64,000 bases of DNA, from NCBI RefSeq assembly GCF_000423545.1, contig NZ_AUIE01000001.1, positions 248,001-312,000 on the forward strand, in the 5' to 3' direction. The translations under genes and the position numbers were made by a program. Below the pieces are notes generated by a model that did not search any database, was not told where the DNA came from, and was given only the letters and a program-made list of their open reading frames with translations. The DNA is from Metapseudomonas resinovorans DSM 21078. Its GTDB lineage: Bacteria > Pseudomonadota > Gammaproteobacteria > Pseudomonadales > Pseudomonadaceae. The stretch's first letter is position 1; every line of letters begins with the position of its first letter. This document shows positions 19,201-27,208 of this stretch, in pieces.

Positions 19201-22200
19201 CGTCGACCTGTTCTTCGCGCCGACGCAGGTCTATGACGTCAACCTCGATCCCTCGATCGTTGCCGAGTTCGCCCACACGGTTTACCGCTTCGGTCACTCG
19301 ATGCTGACCGAGACGGTCGACCGCTTCGACGCCAACTTCAACCCGGTCACCGTCGATCCGCTGCACCCGACCAACGACCAGCAACTGGGCCTGATCGCCG
19401 CCTTCCTCAACCCGCTGGCCTATGCGGCCAGCGGGCTGACCCCGGAGGACGCCACCAGCGCCATCGTCCGTGGTGTGACCCGTACAGTGGGTAACGAGAT
19501 CGACGAGTTTGTCACCGAGGCCCTGCGTAACAACCTGGTGGGCCTGCCACTCGACCTCGCCGCACTGAACATCGCCCGGGGCCGGGAAACGGGTGTGGCA
19601 TCGCTCAACCATGCCCGTGCGCAGTTCTATGAAGCCACCGGCGACGCCAACCTGAAGCCCTACGTCAGTTGGGCGGACATGGTGATGCACCTGAAGCATC
19701 CGGAGTCGCTGATCAACTTCATCGCGGCTTACGGCACCCACCTGGATATCACCGGGGCTACCACCCTGGCCGACAAGCGTGCCGCCGCGACCGCGATTGT
19801 CCTGGGTGGCGCTACCGCCCCGGCCGACCGGCTGGACTTCCTCAATGGCACGGGTACCTGGACCGGCGTGGAAACCGGCCTGAATCTGGTGGACTTCTGG
19901 ATCGGTGGCCTGGCCGAGAAGATCATGCCGTTCGGCGGCATGCTGGGCTCGACCTTCAACTTCGTGTTCGAGAACCAGCTGGAGAAACTCCAGGACGGTG
20001 ACCGCTTCTACTACCTGGAGCGCACCGCCGGCCTGAACTTCAACGCCGAGCTGGAAGGCAACTCGTTCGCCAAGCTGATCATGGCCAACACCCACGCGAC
20101 GCACCTGCCGGCCATCGTCTTCCTCACTCCGGGCTTCACCCTGGAGGTCAACCCGCTGCTGCAGCACACCGGCCTCAACGATGCAGGGCTCGATGGCATC
20201 CAGGGCACGCTGGACGATGTGGTGGGGGCCGACGGCATCGCCGGCAACTCCGACCCGCTGGGTGACAACCCGCTGCTGCCTCTGGTGGTTCGCGACAACC
20301 CGGCAACGCCGGGTGCCGATACCAACTACCTGCTGTACCGCGGACCCGACCATGTGGTGCTGGGCGGTAGCGCCGGCAACGACATCCTGCGCTCCAGCGA
20401 GGGTGACGACACCCTCTATGGCGACGGCGGCAACGACCGCCTCGATGGCGGCTACGGCAATGACTTCATCAATGGTGGCGACGGCGACGACATCATCACG
20501 GACGTGGGTGGCGACGACAACATCAAGGGTGACAACGGCAACGATGTGATCCAGGGCGGCAATGGCGTCAACCTGATCCTCGGTGGTTTCGGCAACGACT
20601 TCATCATCACCGGTGAAGACGCCAGTGAAGCCTTCGGTGGACAGGGCAACGACTTCATCCTGGGCTCCAAGGCCAACGAGCAGGACATGGGTAACGAAGG
20701 GGACGACTGGCTGGAAGCCGGTACCTCGGACGGCGCCCCTGGCGACAACTTCGATCCGGCCGGCAACGACCCCATCGCCGGCAACGACGTCTACGTCGGC
20801 AGAGGCGAGGGCGACAAGTTCAACGCCGAGGGCGGCGACGACATCATGGTCGGCAGCGCCGGCCTGGGCGATCGTTACATCGGTGCTTCCGGCTACGACT
20901 GGGCGACCTTCAAGAACGACTCGCGCGGCGTCACGATCGACATCAGCGACCGCTTCTTCGATCAGCCGCAACAACCGGGATCGGGCGCTTCCGTGCTGGC
21001 TCGCTTCGACTTCGTCGAAGGCCTGTCAGGCTCTGCCTTCGGTGATGTGATCAGCGGCGACGACTCCGATGCCACGACGCTGCCGACCGCTGGCGCCAAG
21101 GGCAGCGTGCTGGCCAACATCGCGCTGATCTCGGGCCTGCAGGAGTTCCTCGGCGCCGGGGTCACCTTCTTCGACGGCGGCAACATCATCCTCGGCGGCA
21201 GCGGCAGCGACATCCTCATGGGGCGCGGCGGCGATGACCTGATCGATGGCGACAAGTGGCTGAACGTGCGCATCAGCGTACGTCAGAACCTGGACGGCTC
21301 AGGACCGGAAATCACCAGCTTCAACAGCATGGCCGAGATGGTGCCGCTGATGGTCAACGGCACTTACAACCCGGGGCAGCTGGTGATCGTGCGGGAGATC
21401 CTGCAGGGCGATGCGGCGCTGGATACCGCGGCCTATCGGGGCCTTTCGTCAGAGTACGACTTCGTCACCAACCTGGACGGCTCTATGACGGTGACCGACC
21501 TGGTGGCTGGTCGCGATGGCGTTGACCGCCTCACCGGCATCGAGCGGCTGCAATTCACCGACGGGATCATCGATCTGTCGGGCACCGATGCCCTTCCGGT
21601 GGGCGCCGTGAGCATCAGCGACGGTACGCCTGAGGTTGGCTCGTTGCTGACCGCATCCCTGGCCGGTGTCACCGATGCCGACAATGCCGGTGGCACCATC
21701 ACCGGTCCGGTGTCCTACTACTGGCAGGTGGAAACCGTCGCGGGCTCGGGCATCTTCGAAGACATCGTCTTCATTGCCGCCGGTGAGGCATCCCGCGCCA
21801 CCGGCCAGACGTTCCGCGTCACCGAGGATCTGGCTGGCCTGGCCCTGCGGGTGATGGCCATCTACAAGGACGCCAACGGCGTGCTGGAGACTGTCCTGTC
21901 GAATGTGACGGATACGGTAGCCACCACCCAGGTCAACGATGCTGCGACTGGCGCCCCGACCATCAGTGACACCACACCGACCCAGGGTCAGGTTCTGACG
22001 GCCACGCGCGGCACCATCGCCGATCCGGACGGCACCACCACCTCGGTGTTCAGCTTCCAGTGGCAGTCCTCCGCTAACGGCACGACCTGGACCAACATCG
22101 GTGGTGCGACTGCCGCCAACTTCACGCCCGGCGCCGCACAGCTCGGGTTGATGCTGCGGGTGGTGGCGAGCTTCACGGATGACCAGGGCTTTGCCAATAC

Positions 22201-23512
22201 GCGGGCTTCGGAGGCGACCGCCGTCATCGGCGGGACATTCAACGGCGATGCCGGAAACAACACCCTGACCGGCACCGCTGGTGACGATGTGATGAATGGC
22301 GGTGGTGGTAACGACAAACTCAATGCCGGCGCGGGCAACGATGTCATGACCGGCGGTGCGGGCAACGACACCCTCAACGGTGGTGCGGGTAACGACGCCC
22401 TTCATGGCGGAGCGGGCAACGACCAGATGGCGGGAGGGGCCGGAGATGATCTGTATGGAGTCGACAGCGCCGGGGATGTTGTGACCGAGACTGCTGGCGG
22501 CGGTAATGATGTCGTGTGGACCTCGTTGTCTACCTACACCTTGCCGGCGAACGTCGAGTTCCTGCGCTACAGCGGTACGGGACCGTTCACCGGTACCGGG
22601 AACGCCCTGGCCAACAACATCATGGGTGACGTAGGTAACGATGTGCTCAGCGGTGGCGGTGGCAATGACACGTTGGCCGGTGGCGCGGGCAATGATGGTC
22701 TCCATGGTGGGGCCGGCAACGACCGGATGGTGGGCGGCGCAGGGGACGACCTGTACGGCGTTGACAGCGCTGGAGACGTCGTGATCGAAACCACCGGCGA
22801 AGGCAATGACGTCGTGTGGACCTCGCTGTCGACCTACACCATGCCGGCGAACGTCGAGCTCCTGCGCTACGCCGGTACGGGGTCGTTCACCGCTACGGGC
22901 AATGCGCTGGCCAACAACATCGAAGGCGGAGTGGGCAACGATGTGCTCATGGGGGCGGGAGGCAACGACGTGTTGGCCGCAGGCGTGGGTAACGACGCTC
23001 TCCATGGTGGGATAGGCAATGATCGGATGGTGGGTGGCGTAGGGAACGACCTGTATGGTGTTGACAGCGCGGGAGACGTGGTGATCGAGCTGGCGGGTGG
23101 GGGCAATGATGTGGTGTGGACCTCGTTGTCGACCTACACCTTGGCGGCGAACGTCGAACACCTGCGCTACGCCGGCGTGGGACCATTCAACGGCACGGGC
23201 AACGCCCTGGCCAACAGTATTGCCGGTGGCACGGGCAATGATGTGTTGGGTGGCGGTGGCGGCAACGACGTGTTCCAGTTCGGTGCTGGCTTCGGCCAGG
23301 ATCAGATCCTGGACTTCGACGCCAACCCGGCAGGTGGGCAGGACCGGATGGACATCGCCGGTCTGGGCATCACCGCGGCGACCTTCGCAGCGAACGTCAG
23401 CATCGCCGACCTGGGGGCGAATACCCAGGTCACCCTCGGGGCCAACAGCATCACCCTGGTGGGCGTGGCGGATGCCACAACCGTGACCCAGGCGGACTTC
23501 GTCCTGGCATGA
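13214..23512 (+). CDS. Giant secreted RTX protein with two animal-type heme peroxidase domains
   Basis: About 3432 residues. Two tandem modules, each an animal heme peroxidase plus RTX block, span roughly residues 1-1460 and 1475-2790. Each peroxidase keeps the heme ligands: distal Asp-His in FFGQFFDHGLDL (D169/H170; D1651/H1652), the Glu in HSEHNRL (E440; E1920) and the proximal His in YRFGHSM (H549; H2028). Nine G-x-D-x-x-x-G-T-x-D-D inserts, the PERCAL-type calcium motif known from bacterial peroxidases of this class, are scattered through both. Glycine-rich GGxGxD nonapeptides occur near 895-1075, 2375-2560 and 3010-3350; Ig-like segments precede the last block. The C-terminus is an uncleaved type I secretion signal type. 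Start: ATG 13214 has GAGGAAT seven bases ahead, whereas ATG 13172 has none. P. putida has a similar double-peroxidase RTX protein. No exporter genes adjoin. Confidence 0.88.
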   Translation: MANFNLADLDFILQQILISEAHANGEELRDLLPNVQVPFGLRTIDGSFNNLFLGQTEFGAADNVFPRLLDPVFQPAELGTSYAQTTGTVIDSQPRTISNLIVDQTANNPAAVAAAAQTPGSATVASPGLDGLFGTADDVQTQFIPNISPDEGLSAPFNAWMTFFGQFFDHGLDLVTKGGNDIVFIPLQPDDPLFVPGSPTNFMVITRATMLPGADGILGTADDIHEQQNTTSPFVDQNQTYSSHPSHQVFLRAYEIGADGQPHATGKLITNRALGADGEFGTADDVEIGGMATWAVVKAQARDILGIDLTDANVFDVPLLATDAYGNFIKGPNGFPQVVMKGADGLAGTADDVLVEGNPLAPISLANAVGTGHQFLIDIAHSADPSGGLTADADGIVNVGTTPAAGTYDNELLDAHYIAGDGRVNENIGLTTVHHVFHSEHNRLVEQTKDTLLASGNLAELTPWLMPGTAPVAFPTTQAQIDALQWNGERLFQAAKFGTEMQYQHLVFEEFARTIQPQVDGFLAPSGYDTTIDPSIVAEFAHTVYRFGHSMLTETIDRLDPSFNPVTADPLHPTADQQIGLIAAFLNPLAFAASGPSAEEAAGAIVRGVTRTVGNEIDEFVTEALRNNLVGLPLDLAAINIARGRDTGIPSLNAARREFFRMTGDEQLNPYSSWVDFLDHLKHPESLINFIAAYGTHSSITGASTLAAKRTAATLLVLGGAGEPADRLDFLHSTGTWASGPDGVTTTGLDLVDFWIGGLAEEKMPFGGMLGSTFNFVFETQLEALQDGDRFYYLSRTAGMHFGTELENNSFAKLVMLNTDVTHLSNAIFSTPTWTLEVNQAIQHTGLGVGGRDDPTGGILINGVEVTPLVIRDDPNTAAVETNYLRYTGPDHVVLGGTAGDDTIISSEGDDTLYGDGGNDVLEGGYGNDTVMGGAGDDIITDAGGDNRMEGGDGNDVIHVGSMMAGGVGNLILGGSGKDFIVTIEDLSTTFGGQGDDFIYSAKTSLPPTGNEGDDWIEWGTQDGAPGDNFAPLLADNVIGHDVFIGGGGFDEMIGEGGDDIFVGSDAQDKMDGMSGYDWVTYKNDNIGVTVDLALAAFLGIGEVGDHIAFPVAQSPASIFDRFAEVEGLSGSDFADILRGDDVDPTTIINHGGATGGALTNLDLITGLRAFLGDQASVGADAILGTGDDLVDTFVGGNIILGGGGSDIIEGRGGNDLIDGDLWLNVRISVRQNLDGTGPEIATFDSMVDLIPLMLNRTYNPGQLVAVRELLNGGADFDTANYQGLASDYSVVANADGSFTVTDSVAGRDGIDRLTNIERIRFSDDTQVLVPGLNAEPTGSLTITDTNGGSLQVGDFLSVSAAGVNDADNPGGGITDVTYVWQVERNPGTGVFEDIIAAPAGDLAFQSANGIRFRITPDLAGLVIRVKGVYADADGVTEQVFSAPTVAVDPFTPPPPTTAVDPGPAITASGAGVQLVRADLDFILNQIRIAEAHANGADLLSLVPNVRASAGLRTVTGEFNNLLNFSGIDQSQFGAADNAFPRLLPAEFTDEQDEAAFNGITNTNYNSSTNVVDSDPRTISNLIVDQTNNNPAAVAAAAGTDGSTLVTSPGLDGLFGTADDQQVNFVPNVSPDAGLTAPFNAWMTFFGQFFDHGLDLVTKGGSGAVFIPLQPDDPRFVPGSPTNFMVLTRATQVGGVPGQNENTTSPFVDQNQTYSSHPSHQVFLREYVSTPNGPKATGDLITNRNLGADGEFGTADDVEIGGMATWAVVKAQARDVLGINLTDANVFDVPLLATDDYGNFIQGPNGFPMVVFVGPDGLPGTPDDVLLEGNPAANGGLGISLAGAVGTGHQFLIDIAHAADPSAAPGLVRDNDGVINSQAGVPQPAGTYDGDLLDAHYMAGDGRVNENIGLTAVHAIFHSEHNRLVEQTKSTVLASNDVAFINEWLLNPVATFPTTPAEIAALQWNGERLFQTAKFGTEMQYQHLVFEEFARTIQPNVDLFFAPTQVYDVNLDPSIVAEFAHTVYRFGHSMLTETVDRFDANFNPVTVDPLHPTNDQQLGLIAAFLNPLAYAASGLTPEDATSAIVRGVTRTVGNEIDEFVTEALRNNLVGLPLDLAALNIARGRETGVASLNHARAQFYEATGDANLKPYVSWADMVMHLKHPESLINFIAAYGTHLDITGATTLADKRAAATAIVLGGATAPADRLDFLNGTGTWTGVETGLNLVDFWIGGLAEKIMPFGGMLGSTFNFVFENQLEKLQDGDRFYYLERTAGLNFNAELEGNSFAKLIMANTHATHLPAIVFLTPGFTLEVNPLLQHTGLNDAGLDGIQGTLDDVVGADGIAGNSDPLGDNPLLPLVVRDNPATPGADTNYLLYRGPDHVVLGGSAGNDILRSSEGDDTLYGDGGNDRLDGGYGNDFINGGDGDDIITDVGGDDNIKGDNGNDVIQGGNGVNLILGGFGNDFIITGEDASEAFGGQGNDFILGSKANEQDMGNEGDDWLEAGTSDGAPGDNFDPAGNDPIAGNDVYVGRGEGDKFNAEGGDDIMVGSAGLGDRYIGASGYDWATFKNDSRGVTIDISDRFFDQPQQPGSGASVLARFDFVEGLSGSAFGDVISGDDSDATTLPTAGAKGSVLANIALISGLQEFLGAGVTFFDGGNIILGGSGSDILMGRGGDDLIDGDKWLNVRISVRQNLDGSGPEITSFNSMAEMVPLMVNGTYNPGQLVIVREILQGDAALDTAAYRGLSSEYDFVTNLDGSMTVTDLVAGRDGVDRLTGIERLQFTDGIIDLSGTDALPVGAVSISDGTPEVGSLLTASLAGVTDADNAGGTITGPVSYYWQVETVAGSGIFEDIVFIAAGEASRATGQTFRVTEDLAGLALRVMAIYKDANGVLETVLSNVTDTVATTQVNDAATGAPTISDTTPTQGQVLTATRGTIADPDGTTTSVFSFQWQSSANGTTWTNIGGATAANFTPGAAQLGLMLRVVASFTDDQGFANTRASEATAVIGGTFNGDAGNNTLTGTAGDDVMNGGGGNDKLNAGAGNDVMTGGAGNDTLNGGAGNDALHGGAGNDQMAGGAGDDLYGVDSAGDVVTETAGGGNDVVWTSLSTYTLPANVEFLRYSGTGPFTGTGNALANNIMGDVGNDVLSGGGGNDTLAGGAGNDGLHGGAGNDRMVGGAGDDLYGVDSAGDVVIETTGEGNDVVWTSLSTYTMPANVELLRYAGTGSFTATGNALANNIEGGVGNDVLMGAGGNDVLAAGVGNDALHGGIGNDRMVGGVGNDLYGVDSAGDVVIELAGGGNDVVWTSLSTYTLAANVEHLRYAGVGPFNGTGNALANSIAGGTGNDVLGGGGGNDVFQFGAGFGQDQILDFDANPAGGQDRMDIAGLGITAATFAANVSIADLGANTQVTLGANSITLVGVADATTVTQADFVLA
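22381..23280 (+). repeat. Three in-frame 300-bp tandem repeats in the RTX C-terminus
   Basis: Three units begin at 22381, 22681 and 22981 with an exact 300-base (100-codon) period. Each encodes GNDxLHGGxGND, then DLYGVDSAGDVV, then GGGNDVVWTSLSTYTL and ANVEHLRYAG with TGNALANN. Each unit combines RTX calcium nonapeptides with a short beta segment. The lack of indels between units suggests recent expansion or gene-conversion homogenisation. Confidence 0.85.
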
Positions 23513-23543
23513 GGAGGCAGCCGGAACGCTCGTAGCGGTAACC

Positions 23544-23580
23544 AAAAAGGGGTGAAGCACCTGGTGCTTCACCCCTTTTT
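23544..23580 (+). terminator. Strong bidirectional intrinsic terminator after the RTX gene
   Basis: A perfect 17-base stem, AAAAAGGGGTGAAGCAC against GTGCTTCACCCCTTTTT, with a three-base loop. The A-run and T-run at the two ends let it work on both strands. It starts 31 bases after the stop codon and isolates the RTX gene from the glutamine-synthetase-like gene. Confidence 0.93.
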
Positions 23581-23687
23581 CATGTCCGGAGAAATTGCCT
23601 TTCGCCCCGCTTGATATTTCGAACAGCCGGTGCGTATTTTGTACAAGCCGCCATCCAGAGCGGCTGTAGTGCACAAGGACAATAACC

Positions 23688-25031
23688 ATGACTACCAAAG
23701 TCCGCAGCCCGTTCGCCGAGCGACTGGCCGGCGTAGAAGAGATCGAGTGCGTCACCCCCGACCTGAACGGGGTGATGCGGGGCAAGGTGATGACGGGGGA
23801 GGGTTTCCTCTCCGGGCGCCGCTTGCAGCTGGCGCGGGGTGTGCTCCTGCAGTGCATCATGGGCGGTTACCCGCCGGCCCGTTTCTATGGCAGCGACGAC
23901 GGCGACCTGGCCCTGGTCGCGGAGCCTAGCCAGATCCATTGCCTGCCCTGGGCCGATCGGCCCCGCGCCTTGGCGATCTGCGATGCTCAGGAGCTGGACG
24001 GCCGACCTTCGGGGTTGTCCACGCGAGGGCTGCTGCGCAAGGTGGTGGAGCGCTATGCCGAACACGGCTGGAAGCCCGTGGTCGCCACAGAGCTGGAGTT
24101 CTTTGTCTTCGCGCCCAACCCGAATCCGACGGAGGCTTTCCAGCCGCCACTCGGGCTGGACGGACGTCGTGAGATCGGTTGTTCGGCCTTCAGCGTGTCC
24201 TCCAACAATGGCCTGAGGCCGTTCTTCGAGGAGGTCTATCGCGGCATGGAGGCCTTCGGCATGCCCCGCGATACGTTCATGCACGAGATGGGCGTCAGCC
24301 AGTTCGAGATCAACTTCCTACATGGCGACCCGCTGCTGCTCGCGGACCAGACTTTCCTGTTCAAGCATCTGCTCAAGGAGGTCGCGCTCAAGCACGGCAT
24401 CCAGGTGGTCTGCATGGCCAAGCCATTGGCCCATACGCCGGGCAGTTCGATGCATATCCACCAGAGTGTGGTGACGCTCGACGACGAGGCGAACATCTTC
24501 AGCGATACCCAGGGCGAGCCCACCGCGGCCTTTGCTCACTTCATTGGTGGCCAGCAGGCGGCCATGGCGGATTTCACCGCGCTCTTCGCGCCAAACGTGA
24601 ACTCCTACCAGCGGCTTTGCCACCCTTATGCGTCGCCCAACAATGCCTGCTGGTCCCACGACAACCGGGCGGCGGGCCTGCGTATTCCAGCCAGCGCGCC
24701 GGTGGCCAGAAGGGTGGAGAACCGCTTGCCCGGCGCAGACGCCAACCCTTATTTGGCCATTGCGGCCAGCCTGGCGGCCGGGCTCTACGGGATGGAGCAG
24801 CAATTGCAGCCGAGCGCGCCGATCCAGGGCGAGTTCGAGGCGCCGGACGAGTTGTTGCTGCCCTGTACCCTGCATGCTGCGATCGAGCGTCTGAAACGCA
24901 GCGATCTGGCGCGTGAACTGTTCGGCAAGGAGTTCATCGAAGGCTACATTGCTACAAAGACGATGGAGCTCAGCAGCTTCTTCGATGAGATCACGCCCTG
25001 GGAACGGCGCATCCTCGCCTCTCAGGTCTGA
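23688..25031 (+). CDS. Glutamine-synthetase-family gamma-glutamylpolyamine synthetase
   Basis: A 447-residue cytoplasmic ligase of the glutamine synthetase fold. Visible are the metal-site segment VVATELEFFVF (near residue 127), the nucleotide-site segment PGSSMHIHQSV (near 256) and the NRLPGADANPYLAIAA segment (near 347). The short N-domain and the DLNGVMRGKV element mark the PuuA/SpuI/PauA branch, which ATP-dependently attaches glutamate to putrescine or other polyamines as the first step of their breakdown. AAGGA precedes the ATG. The amine specificity cannot be read from sequence. A polyamine-type aminotransferase and binding protein lie 10 kb away, not adjacent. Confidence 0.85.
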   Translation: MTTKVRSPFAERLAGVEEIECVTPDLNGVMRGKVMTGEGFLSGRRLQLARGVLLQCIMGGYPPARFYGSDDGDLALVAEPSQIHCLPWADRPRALAICDAQELDGRPSGLSTRGLLRKVVERYAEHGWKPVVATELEFFVFAPNPNPTEAFQPPLGLDGRREIGCSAFSVSSNNGLRPFFEEVYRGMEAFGMPRDTFMHEMGVSQFEINFLHGDPLLLADQTFLFKHLLKEVALKHGIQVVCMAKPLAHTPGSSMHIHQSVVTLDDEANIFSDTQGEPTAAFAHFIGGQQAAMADFTALFAPNVNSYQRLCHPYASPNNACWSHDNRAAGLRIPASAPVARRVENRLPGADANPYLAIAASLAAGLYGMEQQLQPSAPIQGEFEAPDELLLPCTLHAAIERLKRSDLARELFGKEFIEGYIATKTMELSSFFDEITPWERRILASQV

Positions 25032-25038
25032 TCGCCCA

Positions 25039-25062
25039 AGGGCCGTCCGATCGGGCGGCCCT
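25039..25062 (+). terminator. Hairpin between ligase and MFS genes
   Basis: AGGGCCGTCC (25039-25048) pairs with GGGCGGCCCT (25053-25062) around GATC, with one G-U pair. No T-run follows, so it is more likely a partial terminator or mRNA-end stabiliser than a full stop. Confidence 0.45.
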
Positions 25063-25091
25063 CCCTGTACAAGGAGCCGCCTGGAGCGCCG

Positions 25092-26420
25092 ATGCATCGG
25101 ATCTGGAAGTCGTTTCGCGCACTGTATTTCGCCACCCTGCTCATGCTGATCGGCTCCGGCCTGCTCAGTACCTACCTGGGTCTGCGCCTGGCCGCGGACA
25201 AGGTGGACGGGCTCTGGGTCGGCGCTTTGATGGCGGCCAACTATTTCGGCCTGATCCTCGGCGGCAAGCTGGGGCATCGGCTGATCGCGCGGGTCGGGCA
25301 TATCCGCGCCTACGTGGCCTGTGCCGGGGTGGTGACGGCGGCCGTACTCGGGCACGGTCTGATCGACCTCCTGCCGGCCTGGTTGTTCATGCGGATGCTG
25401 GTGGGCCTGGGGATGATGTGCCAGTACATGGTGATCGAGAGCTGGCTCACCGAGCAGGCCGATGCGAGCCAGCGTGGCCAGGTTTTTGCCGGCTACATGG
25501 TGGCGTCCTACCTCGGCCTGGTATTGGGACAACTGGTGCTGGTCCTGCACCCTGGCCTCGGGCCGGAATTGCTGATGCTGGTGGCCATGTGCTTCGCCCT
25601 GTGCCTGGTGCCGGTGGCGCTGACCCGCAAGCTGCACCCGGCGCCTCTGCATCCGGCACCGCTGGAGCCGCGCTTTTTCATCAAGCGGGTGCCGCAGTCC
25701 ATGACCACCGTGCTGGTTTCTGGTCTGGTTATCGGTTCCTTCTACGGCCTGGCGCCGCTCTACGCTACGGCCCAGGGCTTGCCTATCGACCAGGTCGGCC
25801 TGTTCATGGGGAGCTGCATCCTGGCCGGGCTCCTCGTACAGTGGCCGCTGGGTTGGCTGTCGGACCGTCATGATCGCGCGGTGCTGATTCGCAGCACGGC
25901 GGCCTTGCTCGCCGTGTCTGCCTTGCCCCTGGCGATCATGCCGACGGCGCCCCTCGAGGTGCTGTTCCCGGTAGGTTTCCTGGTCTGCCTGCTGCAGTTC
26001 AGCCTGTACCCGCTCGCCGTGGCGTTCTCCAACGACCATATAGAAGCCGAGCGGCGAGTGTCGCTGACGGCGATGTTGCTGATTACCTTCGGTGTGGGGG
26101 CGAGCATCGGCCCGCTGTTGACTGGCGCGCTGATGAAGCAGTTGGGGCCCAACATGCTCTATGCGTTCGTCTGCTTCTGCGCCACGATCCTGGTGTTGCG
26201 GGTACGACCGGATGCCGTTACCGGGCTACACCGGGTCGACGAGGCGCCGCTGCACCATGTGCCGACCCCGGACAACATGATCAGTTCGCCTCTGGTGGCG
26301 GCCCTGGACCCACGGGTCGACGAGAAGGCTGTACACGACCAGATGCAGAACGGGGATATCCCCCCGCCGCCAACGGAGCCAACCGAGGAGACGTCCGCGC
26401 AACCGCAGCCGGAAAAATAG
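25092..26420 (+). CDS. MFS transporter of the YcaD type
   Basis: A 442-residue protein with about twelve membrane helices in residues 1-385 and a hydrophilic Pro/Glu-rich cytoplasmic tail of about 55 residues. The region WVGALMAANYFGLILGGKLGHRLIARVGHIRAY holds the MFS loop 2-3 motif (G-x-x-x-x-R-x-G), and MVIESWLTE near residue 116 is typical of YcaD-like permeases. Substrate unknown. The start ATG at 25092 has GGAG five bases before it. It sits 60 bases after the polyamine ligase, so an amine or its gamma-glutamyl product is a possible substrate; this is inference from neighbourhood. Confidence 0.78.
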   Translation: MHRIWKSFRALYFATLLMLIGSGLLSTYLGLRLAADKVDGLWVGALMAANYFGLILGGKLGHRLIARVGHIRAYVACAGVVTAAVLGHGLIDLLPAWLFMRMLVGLGMMCQYMVIESWLTEQADASQRGQVFAGYMVASYLGLVLGQLVLVLHPGLGPELLMLVAMCFALCLVPVALTRKLHPAPLHPAPLEPRFFIKRVPQSMTTVLVSGLVIGSFYGLAPLYATAQGLPIDQVGLFMGSCILAGLLVQWPLGWLSDRHDRAVLIRSTAALLAVSALPLAIMPTAPLEVLFPVGFLVCLLQFSLYPLAVAFSNDHIEAERRVSLTAMLLITFGVGASIGPLLTGALMKQLGPNMLYAFVCFCATILVLRVRPDAVTGLHRVDEAPLHHVPTPDNMISSPLVAALDPRVDEKAVHDQMQNGDIPPPPTEPTEETSAQPQPEK

Positions 26421-26519
26421 TGGCCCAACGCCACATCGCTTTTGCCCAATTATTGACCAGTGTGGCTGCCTGAGCTTCAAGTCCGAGGCCTGCCTCGGGA
26501 CTTCAAGGAGGACCTGGTC

Positions 26520-27140
26520 ATGACGTTGAGCATCTCCCTGCATCTGCTGGCCAGTGCCCAGCAGGCTGGCAAGCTCCATCCCCGACTGGTTCCGGAATTG
26601 GGGGAGGAGGGGGTGAGCCGGTTGCACAGGCAACTGGTGGCACGCGTTCTCAATCTCCCGCCCATGGGCTTCAGCGAGCGGATCTTCTGGATCGAGGATG
26701 GTCCGGACGAGGCCCTGGAAGCCCTGGCCGAGGACAATGACTGGATGGTGGTGGGCCAGCCGGTCGGTGATCTGGGGGAGCGAATGCGACGTATCGCTGC
26801 CCTGGGCCTCTCCGAGAACGATGCCGTGGTGCTTATCGGCCAGCATTGCCCGATGCTGGATGCCGATTATCTGTCAGCTGCCTGCGAGGCACTGGATCAA
26901 TATCATGCGGTGCTAGGTCCGACCGAGGACGGACGCTATGTGCTGCTCGGTCTTCGCCGCATCGATCCGCGCCTGTTCGAAGCCATGCCTTGGGGCAGTG
27001 ACCAGGTGCTGGCCTTGACCTGTGAGCGCCTGCAGGAGCTGGATTGGCGGCACGGACTGTTGCCTTCGCTCTGGGTGTTGGACAGCCCTGAACATCTGCC
27101 GCGCCTGGGGCGGCTGGGATTCAAGCTCGGGGTTGCCTGA
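26520..27140 (+). CDS. Divergent DUF2064 / TIGR04282-type glycosyltransferase-like protein
   Basis: A 206-residue protein with the plan of the DUF2064 family (GT-A-like nucleotidyltransferase fold): QLVARVLNL, a central VVLIGQHCPMLDADYLSAACEAL segment and LGPTEDGRYVLLGL near residue 140. The family normally starts with a K-x-P-x-x-G-x-x-K-T-R-L loop and has an Asp in G-x-D-C-P; here the loop has become LLASAQQAGKLHPRL and the Asp is His. It may therefore be inactive or altered in function. ATG 26520 has AAGGAGG eight bases upstream; a longer frame from 26460 has no such site. Confidence 0.65.
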   Translation: MTLSISLHLLASAQQAGKLHPRLVPELGEEGVSRLHRQLVARVLNLPPMGFSERIFWIEDGPDEALEALAEDNDWMVVGQPVGDLGERMRRIAALGLSENDAVVLIGQHCPMLDADYLSAACEALDQYHAVLGPTEDGRYVLLGLRRIDPRLFEAMPWGSDQVLALTCERLQELDWRHGLLPSLWVLDSPEHLPRLGRLGFKLGVA

Positions 27141-27208
27141 GCAGGGGCGGAAGCGATTGAAGCCGGCCAGGAGCAGAGACCTGGCCGCCGGGCATGCCTG
27201 ATCGATCG

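Noticed and set aside
13370-20974. A 2534-codon open frame on the minus strand, antisense to the RTX peroxidase gene (and another of 803 codons at 21449-23860).
   Set aside because: It is the mirror of the codon bias and repeats of the real gene: Val/Gly/Asp/Arg/His-rich, no domains, no ribosome site. Long antisense open frames are expected in GC-rich DNA.
22240-23270. Regularly spaced GC-rich repeats considered as a CRISPR-like array.
   Set aside because: They are in-frame RTX nonapeptide codons and 300-base protein repeats; no spacer structure or cas genes.
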